Below, piece by piece: positions 1 to 8,613 of a stretch of 37,143 bases of DNA. The stretch lies in contig NZ_ALVY01000192.1 of assembly GCF_000332035.1 (NCBI RefSeq), positions 1 through 37,143 of the forward strand, read 5' to 3'. The position numbers and the translations under genes are program-made. A model generated the notes under the pieces. The model made no database searches. It worked only from the letters and a program-made list of their open reading frames with translations, and had not been told where the DNA came from. The stretch's first letter is position 1, and every line of letters starts with the position of its first letter. The stretch comes from Gloeocapsa sp. PCC 73106 (GTDB taxonomy: Bacteria; Cyanobacteriota; Cyanobacteriia; Cyanobacteriales; Gloeocapsaceae).

Positions 1-202
1 CGCGATCGGTAACGGTATGTGGCACTACCAGTAATTTACCGAATCAATTAGGAATCCAATTAAGTTTGAATCTAGAATTCTCTGCTTAGGATATCCTGTA
101 CCTCGGTGAGTTCAAAAACCTCCAGTTTACTCTGTTTTGTTACAGTTTAAGCGTGTCACTATCATTAGTTAGAGTTATTATCAGTGAATAGACATAAGCG
201 TT

Positions 203-820
203 ATGAAAATTGAAGCATTTGTCTTTACCATTTTTTTCTTGACCCTCGGTCCGATCAAAATCATTCCGGCTTTTAGCAATTTAACTCGAGGGATGACACT
301 TGAATTCAAGCGAAAAGTTGCGATTCGGGGAATCTTGATTGCCATTGCCATTTGTCTCTATGTAATGCTGCTGGGGGAGGGTATATTGAGGAATTATAGA
401 ATTTCTCTGGAAGCTTTAGAGATTGCTGGCGGAATTGTTTTATTAATATCTGCATTGAATACGATCTTTTTTAAAATTCAACCACCTCGTTCGTCTTCAT
501 CTGACCTTACTGCTCTGCAATTAGCCATTTCACCCGTTTCCTCACCGATTATCATACCACCAGTGGGCATTGCTGCCATTCTGATTTTTATAATGTGGGC
601 TCCTCGTTATCCTGGTATGGATTTTGTTATTGCTAAGACGTTATTAATGATAATGGTGCTAAACTTTCTGGTAATGTTTTTCATAGATATAATACTGAAG
701 GTTCCAGGTTTAATACTGATACTTCAGATATTAGGTTCTGTACTGGTGTTTTTTCAAGTTGCCCTAGCGATCGAAACGATTTTAGATGCGTTTAAAAAGT
801 TGGGAGTGTTAAAGGGATAA
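203..820 (+). CDS. MarC-family integral membrane protein
   Basis: The 205-residue product is almost entirely hydrophobic, with about six membrane segments, and starts with a pattern typical of MarC/UPF0056 proteins (a first helix running into TLGPIKIIPAF, where the family usually has a GPIG-P-F-like turn). A second family-like turn, ISPVSSPIIIPPVG, lies near residues 110-123. The length fits the family's usual 200-220 residues. MarC proteins sit in the cytoplasmic membrane; their transported substrate is not established, and the old link to multiple antibiotic resistance is not supported. The gene stands alone, with about 270 bp to the next gene and no clear ribosome site. I am confident of the family and make no claim about function. 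Confidence 0.8.
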   Translation: MKIEAFVFTIFFLTLGPIKIIPAFSNLTRGMTLEFKRKVAIRGILIAIAICLYVMLLGEGILRNYRISLEALEIAGGIVLLISALNTIFFKIQPPRSSSSDLTALQLAISPVSSPIIIPPVGIAAILIFIMWAPRYPGMDFVIAKTLLMIMVLNFLVMFFIDIILKVPGLILILQILGSVLVFFQVALAIETILDAFKKLGVLKG

Positions 821-1085
821 TTTCAACACCCGTCGGTATACTTGATTACGTGCAGGAGATTGCTGGTTGCGAAATATTCACCAATAATAGGCAATACTTC
901 AGAACAGTTTCAACCTAGTGAACCCTTCAAGTTCTTAGAAGCCTAGGTAGCGTAAGTAATCACAGCAAAAAATTATTAAAAATTGAGGTAGGATCTATCC
1001 TCGTGGAGGTCCCCACTAATGCATTAATTCGTAGTAAATGCCTTCATTTTTACCAATGGTTGTCGCAACTTGAATCTTTAAATTT

Positions 1086-2516
1086 ATGAAACTAAAGTTC
1101 TTGAGAATTGTTATCTTTATTTGTTTAACTTTAACAATAACTTACTATTTTAGAGGAGCAAATAATCTGAAAGCAGAAATCAATAAACCCAATATCATTG
1201 TCATTTTAGCCGATGATTTGGGGTGGAATGACGTGGGGTTTCATGGTTCAGAAATTAAAACCACTAATCTAGATAAATTAGCAGTTTCAGGGGTGCGTTT
1301 AGAGAGATTTTATGTTAAAGCTATGTGTACTCCTACGCGAGCCGCATTTTTAACTGGTAGACATCCTTTTCGTTATGGAATGTCGGCGATCAACGTTACA
1401 CCATGGTCTGAAACAGGTTTACCTTTGGAAGAAAAAACAATCGCTGAAACTTTAAAAGAAGCCGGATACTATACAGCGATTCTAGGAAAATGGCATTTAG
1501 GTCATTATCAAGAATCATACCTACCAACAAGTAGAGGATTTGACTATCATTACGGACATTACTTAGCAGGAATTGATTATTTCACCCATAAGTCTGGGGA
1601 TGGTTTAGATTGGCATAGAAATAATAATCCTGTATATATCGAAGGTTATAGCACAGATTTAATCGCTCAAGATGCGGTTCAACTAATTAATAATCACGAC
1701 TATCATAAAAATCCTTTATTTCTCTATATCGCTTTTAATGCGCCTCATATTCCTCTACAAGCTAAAGCAGAAGATTTAGAAGATTATTTAACTATAGAAG
1801 ATGAACAAAGAAGACTTTTTGCGGCACAGGTTCAGTCTATGGACGAAGCAATAGGAAGCATAATTCAATCACTGCAAGCAAAGCAAGTATGGAATAACAC
1901 ACTATTAGTTTTTACTAGCGATAATGGTGGGGAAATTGTCGCCAATGACATTAGATTTACCGGTAGAGGGGATAATCGCCCTTTACGTGGAGGTAAGCGC
2001 AACCTATACGAAGGTGGAGTGAGAGTACCCACAATTATCTCATATCCTGGACATTTATCATCTGGTAAAACTGTTGAGCAAATGTTTTCAATTGTTGATT
2101 TATATCCAACCTTTGCTAAACTAGCAGGTTTAAAGATTAATCAAGAGCAGCAAATTGACGGTGTGGATATATTGGAAAGTATCGCGGAAAAAAATACTAA
2201 TCGCGATGAACTGCTCATTCAATATAGAGATACATCTGCAGCTATAATTAAAGGCGATTATAAACTAATTAAAAATGGCTTTGACCCTTTTCCTATTCCA
2301 TACTATGATTCTTGGGAACTGTTTAATATTAAAGATGATCCATTAGAAACACACAATTTAGTTCATTCTGAACCCGATAAAGTTGCCGCAATAGAAAAGA
2401 TATTAGAGCAATACGAAGGAAAAGTTAAACCGGCGATCGCTCAGTCAAAACCCGCTGATTTTGTTGTCCCTAAAATTTGGTCACCCGAATACTTGCAAAA
2501 CAACCAGAGGTATTGA
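1086..2516 (+). CDS. Sulfatase (arylsulfatase family), tandem copy 1
   Basis: This 476-residue protein is a formylglycine-dependent sulfatase of the alkaline phosphatase superfamily, which hydrolyses sulfate esters. Visible motifs are NIIVILADDLGWND at residues 36-49 (metal-binding Asp pair), CTPTRAAFLTGRHP from Cys81 (the C-x-P-x-R signature in which the Cys is converted to formylglycine), GKWHLGH near residues 134-140, and a later SDNGG metal motif. A hydrophobic N-terminus with a possible LKA-E cleavage site near residue 30 suggests export or a membrane anchor. The next gene is a close paralogue 42 bp downstream on the same strand, so the pair is probably co-transcribed. Activity would need a formylglycine-generating enzyme encoded elsewhere. 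The substrate could be a sulfated polysaccharide, which is inference. Confidence 0.9.
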   Translation: MKLKFLRIVIFICLTLTITYYFRGANNLKAEINKPNIIVILADDLGWNDVGFHGSEIKTTNLDKLAVSGVRLERFYVKAMCTPTRAAFLTGRHPFRYGMSAINVTPWSETGLPLEEKTIAETLKEAGYYTAILGKWHLGHYQESYLPTSRGFDYHYGHYLAGIDYFTHKSGDGLDWHRNNNPVYIEGYSTDLIAQDAVQLINNHDYHKNPLFLYIAFNAPHIPLQAKAEDLEDYLTIEDEQRRLFAAQVQSMDEAIGSIIQSLQAKQVWNNTLLVFTSDNGGEIVANDIRFTGRGDNRPLRGGKRNLYEGGVRVPTIISYPGHLSSGKTVEQMFSIVDLYPTFAKLAGLKINQEQQIDGVDILESIAEKNTNRDELLIQYRDTSAAIIKGDYKLIKNGFDPFPIPYYDSWELFNIKDDPLETHNLVHSEPDKVAAIEKILEQYEGKVKPAIAQSKPADFVVPKIWSPEYLQNNQRY

Positions 2517-2558
2517 ACTTTGAATAAACTACAAAGATTAACTCTCAAATCTTAACTG

Positions 2559-3968
2559 ATGAAACTAAAGTTCTTGAAAATTGTTATCTTTATTTGTTTA
2601 ACTCTAATAATAACCTACTATTTTAGAGGAGCAAATGAGCTAAAAGCAGAAATTAATAAACCTAATATTATTGTCATTTTAGCCGATGATTTAGGGTGGA
2701 ATGACGTCGGGTTTCATGGTTCAGAAATTAAAACCCCTAATTTGGATAAATTAGCAGCTTCTGGGGTACGTTTAGAGAGATTTTATGTTAAATCGGTTTG
2801 TACTCCTACTCGGGCGGCATTTTTGACAGGAAGACACCCTTTTCGTTATGGAATGTCAACAGGTGTAATCAAACCATGGGACAAAGTCGGGTTACCTCTT
2901 GAAGAAAAAACAATTGCTGAAACTTTAAAAGAAGCTGGATACTATACAGCGATTCTAGGAAAATGGCATTTAGGTCATTATCAAGAGTCATTCTTGCCAA
3001 CAAGTAGAGGATTTGACTACCATTATGGACATTATTTAGGTGGAATTGATTACTTTACTCACAATGATGATTTTCTCGGTGCTTTAGATTGGCACAGAAA
3101 TAGAATACATCTAAAAGAGGAAGGATACGCTACAGATTTAATCGGTCAAGAAGCGGTTAAACTGATTAATAATCATAATTATGAACAACAACCTTTGTTT
3201 CTTTATATTGCTTTTAATGCTCCTCACACTCCTCTACACGCTAAAACAGAAGATATTGAAGATTATCTAACTATTGACGATGAAAAAAGAAGGGTTTTTG
3301 CGGCACAAGTGCAATCGATGGATGAGGCGATCGGCAAAATCATTCAATCACTAGAAAATCAACAAGTATGTGACAATACATTTGTATTTTTTGTCAGTGA
3401 TAATGGTGGTTCAGTTATGAGAGCAAATAGAGGGGATAATCGTCCTTTAAGAGGGGGAAAAAATAGTTTATATGAAGGAGGAGTTAGAGTCCCTGCGATT
3501 GTTTCTTATCCTCCCAAATTATCAGCAAACCAGGAAATAAATCAAATATTCTCTATTGTAGATTTATATCCTACTCTAGCTAAATTAGCCGGTGTTGAGT
3601 CGGTTGAGGGTAAACAACTAGATGGTTTAGATATATTTGCAAAACATTCCAGAAGAGATGAACTATTGATTCAATACAGATCTTCTACTTCAGCCGCTAT
3701 CATTAAAGATAATTATAAATTAGTTTTAAATGGGGGTTATGGGGAATCGCCTTATTATGGAACTGTAGAATTATTTAATTTGAAAACAGATCCATTAGAA
3801 ACTCATAATTTAGCTTATGTTGAACCGGAAAAAGTTAAAGAAATAACAACATTATTGGAGCGTTATGAACAAGAAGCTCAACCCTCTATCATAGAAGGAT
3901 CTTATGTGGAAATACCTGAGGATTTTATCGTACCAGAGGTTTGGTCACCTGAATACTTACAACGCTAA
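2559..3968 (+). CDS. Sulfatase (arylsulfatase family), tandem copy 2
   Basis: This 469-residue Cys-type sulfatase is a tandem duplicate of the preceding gene: the first 60 residues are nearly the same, including the hydrophobic leader, and the core motifs are retained (ADDLGWND, the Cys81 CTPTRA signature, GKWHLGH, SDNGG). The copies diverge most in the 100-110 loop, around residue 175 (a DDFLGAL insertion), in the stretch after SDNGG, and in the C-terminal third. Those are substrate-pocket or surface regions in the fold, so the pair may have split substrate preference; this is inference. The gap to the first copy is only 42 bp. Both reading frames are intact. Confidence 0.9.
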   Translation: MKLKFLKIVIFICLTLIITYYFRGANELKAEINKPNIIVILADDLGWNDVGFHGSEIKTPNLDKLAASGVRLERFYVKSVCTPTRAAFLTGRHPFRYGMSTGVIKPWDKVGLPLEEKTIAETLKEAGYYTAILGKWHLGHYQESFLPTSRGFDYHYGHYLGGIDYFTHNDDFLGALDWHRNRIHLKEEGYATDLIGQEAVKLINNHNYEQQPLFLYIAFNAPHTPLHAKTEDIEDYLTIDDEKRRVFAAQVQSMDEAIGKIIQSLENQQVCDNTFVFFVSDNGGSVMRANRGDNRPLRGGKNSLYEGGVRVPAIVSYPPKLSANQEINQIFSIVDLYPTLAKLAGVESVEGKQLDGLDIFAKHSRRDELLIQYRSSTSAAIIKDNYKLVLNGGYGESPYYGTVELFNLKTDPLETHNLAYVEPEKVKEITTLLERYEQEAQPSIIEGSYVEIPEDFIVPEVWSPEYLQR

Positions 3969-3987
3969 GCCCATCTTGAAGGGTAAA

Positions 3988-4004
3988 GGTTTAACCTAAC
4001 ACCT
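3988..4004 (+). repeat. Dispersed 17-bp intergenic repeat, copy 1
   Basis: GGTTTAACCTAACACCT lies between the sulfatase and ldpA, which converge. Near-identical words occur at 21870-21886 (same strand) and 34166-34182 (opposite strand), all in intergenic DNA. It looks like part of a dispersed short repeat family of the kind scattered in cyanobacterial spacers. No function is assigned. The nearby GTAGCGCTAC at 4028-4037 is a perfect palindrome. Confidence 0.5.
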
Positions 4005-4033
4005 GAAAAATGCCTTTTTTGGTGCGCGTAGCG

Positions 4034-5089
4034 CTACACTTCAAGCTGTTTAATTTGAGACACGAGATTATGGGCTAGATCTACAGCTTGCCAAAGTAAA
4101 GAAGGATAATCTTCTAAATGGGGTAGACTAGGGTTTAGGGCTTCTAACTCGTCGAGAATGGGGAGTAGAAGAGAGCGAGCATAGCTACCGTAGGCGACTC
4201 CAGCGACGTAGGGATGGGAGGAGCGATCGCCCGTTTTCAGCAAATTTTGCTCTATCAGTTTAGTCACGGTGTAGTTGTTAGTACCACCTGCTAACTGTAC
4301 TGATCCAGGTAAACCCGCTTTGAGTACTTTTTTAGCCAATTTAATCGCCGCGTGGGTAGTACCTAAGCCGATATCGCCACTCATCGGTCTACCGTCACTT
4401 TGCCAAATCAAAGCACCAGGGAAAGATTTGACGATTTGAGCGAGAGAATGCAGGTATTCTCGTAAATTTTCCCCATCGGGACAACTAATAGCGAGAATTT
4501 GCAGTTGTGCTTGATAGGGAGCGATCGCTTGCCATAATCTGTGGAAATCGGTGTTTCGTCCTACTTGGGTGTGAATTTCAATAGCAGCAATTCCCATATC
4601 GTAAAGAATAGGAGCGATCGCACCGGGTGTAGAGACATAAGAACGAGCTTCAATTAATTGATGGGGACATATGGGTAAACAGCGACCACAGCCATAACAT
4701 TGTTGGGCTAACACTCCCGAAAAAGAGATAGCACCTGCGGGACAAATTTGTTCACAGGGACGAGGACAATCGACGGGACATCGGGTTGACTCAAAAAAAG
4801 CTTTGCGAAAATGAGGATCTTCGCCATCGTTGAGACTCACCATTAAGATAGGAGGATTTTGGTAGAGAAAGCCTTTAGCTTGGGCGGTTTTCCCCAGAGA
4901 TGTAGCAACTTTAATAGCGCTTTTAGCTGCGACAATTACCGCCGGATCTGCGGCGACGTCGATACAATCTGCTCCTGCGAGAGTATAAGCTAAAGTCAGA
5001 TTACGCACCGCCGGGAGATGTTGATAACTGGCGCCGCAAATTAGTTTAAACCAAGTTCCTTCTTTGAGGGAGTTTAATACTGTTTTCAC
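4034..5089 (-). CDS. ldpA: LdpA, iron-sulfur circadian input protein
   Basis: The 351-residue protein matches cyanobacterial LdpA (light-dependent period A), which carries iron-sulfur clusters and, in Synechococcus elongatus, helps pass redox information to the circadian clock. Two ferredoxin-like Cys sets are present: Cys104, 108, 112 and 116 (CPVDCPRPCEQICP), and Cys131, 134, 137 and 141 (CYGCGRCLPICP), which would hold two 4Fe-4S clusters. The N-terminal part (GASYQHLPAVRNLTLAYTLAG) is also typical. The start codon appears to be GTG. The gene is monocistronic here and converges on the sulfatases; a broken NAMPT copy lies just upstream. Recognition is by whole-protein resemblance and the paired Cys motifs. 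Confidence 0.9.
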   Translation of the reverse strand: MKTVLNSLKEGTWFKLICGASYQHLPAVRNLTLAYTLAGADCIDVAADPAVIVAAKSAIKVATSLGKTAQAKGFLYQNPPILMVSLNDGEDPHFRKAFFESTRCPVDCPRPCEQICPAGAISFSGVLAQQCYGCGRCLPICPHQLIEARSYVSTPGAIAPILYDMGIAAIEIHTQVGRNTDFHRLWQAIAPYQAQLQILAISCPDGENLREYLHSLAQIVKSFPGALIWQSDGRPMSGDIGLGTTHAAIKLAKKVLKAGLPGSVQLAGGTNNYTVTKLIEQNLLKTGDRSSHPYVAGVAYGSYARSLLLPILDELEALNPSLPHLEDYPSLLWQAVDLAHNLVSQIKQLEV

Positions 5090-5142
5090 TGATTTTTCTA
5101 GACTGTCATAACCATTTTACAGGTTTTTAATTTTAAAAAATC

Positions 5143-5505
5143 TCAGCCCGCTTCCTTACATGAGCAAAATTCTCTTCAATCAACACTCGACCATCACGAT
5201 ATACTTCCCCAGATATTGCGACAAGCGTTAAAAATATCATAGGAATCGCTCACAACCGCAACGAAACCCTGAGGATAGGTATCCAACATATTCTCATAGG
5301 CTGCTGTTTCCTGTTCCCGAGTCCAGGATGTGATAGTAGAGTGCTCAGCCGCGGGAATGGAAAAACCAGGCATTTCAGCTCCGTAGTACTCGCAAGCCAT
5401 GATAATCCCTGCGATCGTGTCGGTACCCATAAAGTTCACCAAGTGCGCAGCACCACCCACAGCAGCAGTCTCAACGGAACTCACTCCCCGAAAGCCAAAG
5501 GAAAA
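5143..5505 (-). pseudogene. Deleted copy of the NAMPT gene
   Basis: This is a broken duplicate of the nicotinamide phosphoribosyltransferase gene that lies intact about 1 kb downstream. Bases 5207-5505 match 7027-7325 at roughly 95% by eye, and 5143-5206 match the 3' end of the gene at 6479-6543. The two blocks are joined directly, so about 480 bp of coding sequence is missing inside, and the whole N-terminal third (equivalent to 7320-7853) is also absent. The longest frame (5194-5484) encodes the stretch containing the HST active-site segment but stops just past the join because the frame changes. One visible difference is Arg to Cys in the IIMAREYYG stretch. It cannot encode a working enzyme. 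Confidence 0.85.
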
Positions 5506-5516
5506 GCCTATTAATT

Positions 5517-5554
5517 ATTGAGTACAATAGAGGCACAATCTCAATTCAACCAAG
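5517..5554 (+). repeat. 38-bp direct repeat, left copy (carries a -10-like TACAAT)
   Basis: This copy ends one base before the Uma2 start codon and repeats at 6325-6362 with three mismatches. It includes TACAAT at 5523-5528, which could be the -10 element of the Uma2 gene. The two copies bracket the Uma2 gene exactly, which suggests that the gene arrived or was duplicated with its promoter. Confidence 0.7.
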
Positions 5555-6319
5555 ATGATTTCTCCCTTAGTATACCCAGATGAGATAATTTTTCCCGAAG
5601 GCGATTTCTGGAGTGATGAACCCCCCTTGGAAACTTACTTACACCTACAACAAATTATTATCCTACTTAAATCCCTAGAATGGTTATGGCAAGAACGTCA
5701 AGATTTTTTTGCCGCAGGGAATCTAAGCATATACTATAAGCCCAATCAGGAAAAATCCGCACAATCTCGTGGACCCGATTTTTTTGTAGTTTTAGGAACC
5801 GAAAGAAGATTAGATCGGAAAAGTTGGGTAGTTTGGCAAGAAGGGGGAAAATATCCAGATGTGATTGTAGAAATTCTCTCAGAGAGCACAGCAAAGATAG
5901 ATAAGAACGAGAAAAAACAGATTTATCAAAACATTTTTCGCACACCGAATTATTTTTGGTTTGACCCGTTAACCTTAGAATTTCAAGGGTTTAGGTTAGT
6001 AGAAGGACAATATCAACCCATCGAACCCAATGAGCGGGGGTGGATGTGGAGTAATCCTCTAGGGTTATATTTGGGGGTTTATCAGCAACAACTACGTTAC
6101 TTTACGCAGGTGGGAGAGTTGGTACCCATGGCAGAAGAAGTAGTCCAACAAGCCCGGATTGAAGCTCAACAAGCCCAGATTGAGGCTCAACAAGCCCAGA
6201 TTGAAGTCCAACAAGCCCAGGAAAAAGCAGAACAAGAGCGCCAAGAAAAAGAGTTGGCTCAACAACAGGTAGAACAATTAAAAGCACAACTGAGAGCATT
6301 AGGAATAGAGTATCAATAG
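5555..6319 (+). CDS. Uma2-family (DUF820) PD-(D/E)XK nuclease-like protein with coiled-coil tail
   Basis: The 254-residue product has the Uma2/DUF820 layout common in many copies in cyanobacteria: an N-terminal restriction-endonuclease-like fold with RGPDFFVVL near residue 75 and YPDVIVEILSESTAKID near 100-116, where the acidic residues (Asp75, Asp102, Glu106) and a following Lys are expected to form the PD-(D/E)XK site. From about residue 193 there is a glutamine-rich coiled coil built from 7-residue units (QQAQIEA), then a helix ending in LRALGIEYQ, a typical tail of this family. The biological role of Uma2 proteins is not settled; many copies travel with mobile DNA. This one is flanked by 38-bp direct repeats and sits between the broken and intact NAMPT genes. 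Confidence 0.85.
   Translation: MISPLVYPDEIIFPEGDFWSDEPPLETYLHLQQIIILLKSLEWLWQERQDFFAAGNLSIYYKPNQEKSAQSRGPDFFVVLGTERRLDRKSWVVWQEGGKYPDVIVEILSESTAKIDKNEKKQIYQNIFRTPNYFWFDPLTLEFQGFRLVEGQYQPIEPNERGWMWSNPLGLYLGVYQQQLRYFTQVGELVPMAEEVVQQARIEAQQAQIEAQQAQIEVQQAQEKAEQERQEKELAQQQVEQLKAQLRALGIEYQ
6146..6229 (+). repeat. Four tandem 21-bp repeats inside the Uma2 gene
   Basis: Units at 6146, 6167, 6188 and 6209 begin CAACAAGCCC(A/G)G. Each encodes one heptad of the coiled coil, so copy-number change would lengthen or shorten the tail without breaking the frame. Confidence 0.85.
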
Positions 6320-6324
6320 CAGAA

Positions 6325-6362
6325 ATTGAGTACAATAGAGGCGCAATCTTAATTCAACTAAG
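6325..6362 (+). repeat. 38-bp direct repeat, right copy
   Basis: This copy begins six bases after the Uma2 stop codon and matches 5517-5554 apart from three transitions. It has no coding sequence attached. It is followed by about 100 bp of spacer before the 3' end of the intact NAMPT gene. Confidence 0.7.
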
Positions 6363-6461
6363 TCATCAAGGGTGGTTGGTCGAATCATAAGTAAATCCTA
6401 TTCGTAAATATTCTAAAGCTTTTGGTCTTCCACCTAGACGACACAAAAGCAATTATGATAA

Positions 6462-7847
6462 TTAAATACAAACAATCTCGGCTCGTTTCCTTACTATATC
6501 GAAATTCTCCTCAATCAACACCCGACCATTACGATACACTTCTTGCAGAAAATCTTCTTCCCTAGAAGTCTCCTCGCTTCCAACTGTCAGTAGCGAACCA
6601 TCGCGTTCCACCAGTTTTAACCGACCGCGTTTAGAGCTCTTCCAAGGAGCGGTTACCGGCTGCTTATAGACATCGCGCCGCTTACCATCGACTACAGCAG
6701 ACGAACATTTAAACGCAAAACTGAGGGTATCACGATCAAGACGCTGAAGAAGCCCTCCACCGGAACCAAAGCTCAGATTATCAATAGACCAACCCGCAGC
6801 CATCACCGCTTCAAGTATTTCTGGTAAAGTATCAGGTCCTACGCCATCGCCCTGAATTAATCGCACCTGAGACGGTAACGCCCGGTACCCCTTCTCATTC
6901 GTCGTGCAAGGAAACACCTCCCCAAGGGTTGCCAATATCAAAGGTAACATCTCACGAGGATCCCCAGAATCAGGGCGAATCACTAAGGTTCCCTCACGAG
7001 TCAAAACCTTCTCTCGTAGAGTATCACCCCAGATATTGCGACAAGCGTTAAAAATATCATAGGAATCGCTCACAACTGCAACGAAACCCTCAGGATATAC
7101 CTCCAACATATTCTCATAGGCTGCTGTTTCTTGTTCCCGAGTCCAGGATGTGATAGTAGAGTGCTCAGCCGCGGGAATGGAAAAACCAGGCATTTCAGCT
7201 CCGTAGTACTCGCGAGCCATGATAATCCCTGCGATCGTGTCGGTACCCATAAAGTTCACCAAGTGCGCTGCTCCTCCTACAGCAGCAGTCTCAACGGAAC
7301 TCACCCCTCGGAAGCCAAAATCATGCAATTTAAAAGCAATAGTGCTGGGATCTCCAGAACGATCAAGTGCTTTTAATAGATGACGCTTCATCTCTCTTGA
7401 GTTGGTCGCTACCGTACAACCGTACCACACCTGCACCAACAAGGTTTCCAGGTAGTTAGTGAGCCAGTATGCAGCCGGGTCAGTATTTTCGATAGTCATC
7501 AATACATTCTTCGTCGGTATCACCATCCCCTCGGGAACCGCTTTAATGGAGACGGGCAAATACCCATCATGGTACTTTAGTATATGCTCCCATCCTTGGC
7601 GATTAAACAAAGAAGCATCTCCGAAGTGTTGCGTACAGATAGCTGCAGCTTCCTCAATCTGTTCCTGGGTAATCCGAGTACTTAAATACTTCTTCAGATA
7701 ATACTGCAAGCCAAAGAACACCACCTCGTTATAAGCACCTCCTCGAGATTCAAAGTAAGAATATACCTCACTGGTACCTGCTGGGTACTGGCGATAGTGA
7801 CTGATCTTATAACTATCCGTAAGTAACACAAGATTGTCGATTCCCAT
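6462..7847 (-). CDS. nadV: Nicotinamide phosphoribosyltransferase (NAMPT/NadV)
   Basis: The enzyme joins nicotinamide to PRPP to give NMN, the first step of the deamidation-independent NAD salvage route. The protein (461 residues from the chosen start) resembles animal NAMPT and bacterial NadV more than nicotinate PRTases: LLTDSYKISHYRQYP at the N-terminus, LHDFGFRGVSSVETA near 175-190, the GTDT Asp, AAEHSTITSW with the active-site His, and RPDSGDP for phosphate binding. The frame extends two codons upstream to a TTG at 7853, but the ATG at 7847 is the better start. An inverted repeat GTATA-AG-TATAC at 7896-7907 lies upstream and might be an operator. A broken copy lies at 5143-5505. Confidence 0.9.
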   Translation of the reverse strand: MGIDNLVLLTDSYKISHYRQYPAGTSEVYSYFESRGGAYNEVVFFGLQYYLKKYLSTRITQEQIEEAAAICTQHFGDASLFNRQGWEHILKYHDGYLPVSIKAVPEGMVIPTKNVLMTIENTDPAAYWLTNYLETLLVQVWYGCTVATNSREMKRHLLKALDRSGDPSTIAFKLHDFGFRGVSSVETAAVGGAAHLVNFMGTDTIAGIIMAREYYGAEMPGFSIPAAEHSTITSWTREQETAAYENMLEVYPEGFVAVVSDSYDIFNACRNIWGDTLREKVLTREGTLVIRPDSGDPREMLPLILATLGEVFPCTTNEKGYRALPSQVRLIQGDGVGPDTLPEILEAVMAAGWSIDNLSFGSGGGLLQRLDRDTLSFAFKCSSAVVDGKRRDVYKQPVTAPWKSSKRGRLKLVERDGSLLTVGSEETSREEDFLQEVYRNGRVLIEENFDIVRKRAEIVCI

Positions 7848-7895
7848 AATCAAATTTCTTAAAATTGGGTGTTGTGGGTTGGTTATCTAAAAATA

Positions 7896-7907
7896 GTATA
7901 AGTATAC
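7896..7907. promoter_or_regulatory. Short inverted repeat upstream of nadV
   Basis: GTATA-AG-TATAC lies about 50 bp upstream of the nadV start and about 80 bp upstream of the divergent DUF4160 gene. It might be a regulator site or part of a promoter. I do not assign it to a known regulator. Confidence 0.25.
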
Positions 7908-7985
7908 AATGTAGATGAGCGAGGCTTTCGATAGAATGATAACATGATAACAACTGAGCAACAAGTTGACAACAAAAAGTAATTA

Positions 7986-8246
7986 ATGCCAGAAATTAGT
8001 CGTTTTTTAGGAATCATCATTACAATGTACTATAACGATTATCCACCGCCTCACTTTCACGTTCGCTATAACCAACAAAAAGCAATTGTTGATATAGAAA
8101 ATCTGTCTGTTATTGAAGGTCAACTAACTAATATAATTCTTGGTTTAGTTATTGAATGGGCAGCTATTCATAAAACGGAATTGTTTGCTAATCATCAACG
8201 CGCCAGACAACAACAACCCCTCGAAAAAATTCCCCCATTAGAGTAA
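7986..8246 (+). CDS. DUF4160 family protein
   Basis: The 86-residue product has the family hallmark MYYNDYPPPHFHVRYNQQKA near residues 15-34 (a H-x-P-PHFH-V-Y-like segment) followed by a helix ending WAAIHKTELFANH. DUF4160 genes are very often found directly upstream of DUF2442 genes, as here, where the gap is only 3 bp. The pair is sometimes listed as toxin-antitoxin-like because of its size, tight coupling and patchy distribution, but no activity is established that I know of. Confidence 0.85.
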   Translation: MPEISRFLGIIITMYYNDYPPPHFHVRYNQQKAIVDIENLSVIEGQLTNIILGLVIEWAAIHKTELFANHQRARQQQPLEKIPPLE

Positions 8247-8249
8247 CAT

Positions 8250-8519
8250 ATGTTAAAAGATATCATTGAGGTTAAACCTGGGAGACAATATCAGCTCTAT
8301 CTTAAATTTGAAGATGGACAAGAAGGAACTATAGATATTAATGAAATTATTGAATTTACAGGCATATTTCGACCGTTAAAAGATTTACGATATTTCCAAG
8401 AAGTAAAGCTCAATCCAGAATGGGGAACAATCTATTGGGAAAATGGCGCAGACTTTGATCCAGATGTCTTGTACTCTTTAATAACAGGTCAACCTCTGCT
8501 AATTGATCAAGCAAAATAA
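8250..8519 (+). CDS. DUF2442 family protein
   Basis: The 89-residue product matches the DUF2442 pattern: a two-strand start (YQLYLKFEDGQEGTIDINEI), a central FRPLKDLRYFQEVKLNPEWGTIYWENGADFDPDVLY motif, and a short helix. It follows the DUF4160 gene after 3 bp and is surely co-transcribed with it. Function is unknown. The N-terminal fold of this family resembles the NE0471-type fold reported for structural genomics targets, which does not by itself imply a role. Confidence 0.85.
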   Translation: MLKDIIEVKPGRQYQLYLKFEDGQEGTIDINEIIEFTGIFRPLKDLRYFQEVKLNPEWGTIYWENGADFDPDVLYSLITGQPLLIDQAK

Positions 8520-8613
8520 GAAAAAACAACATGAATAGCCTTAGCTGCATTTTACCACCTATTGCCGAAAGAGCCAAGTTTGACGACTTAGGGAAAATTT
8601 GATAGGATTATAT

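Noticed and set aside
7131-7376. Plus-strand frames inside nadV
   Set aside because: They are antisense images of the strongly conserved nadV reading frame.
8532-8603. Small 23-codon frame after the DUF2442 gene
   Set aside because: Too short and with no ribosome site; likely chance or a gene-end scrap.
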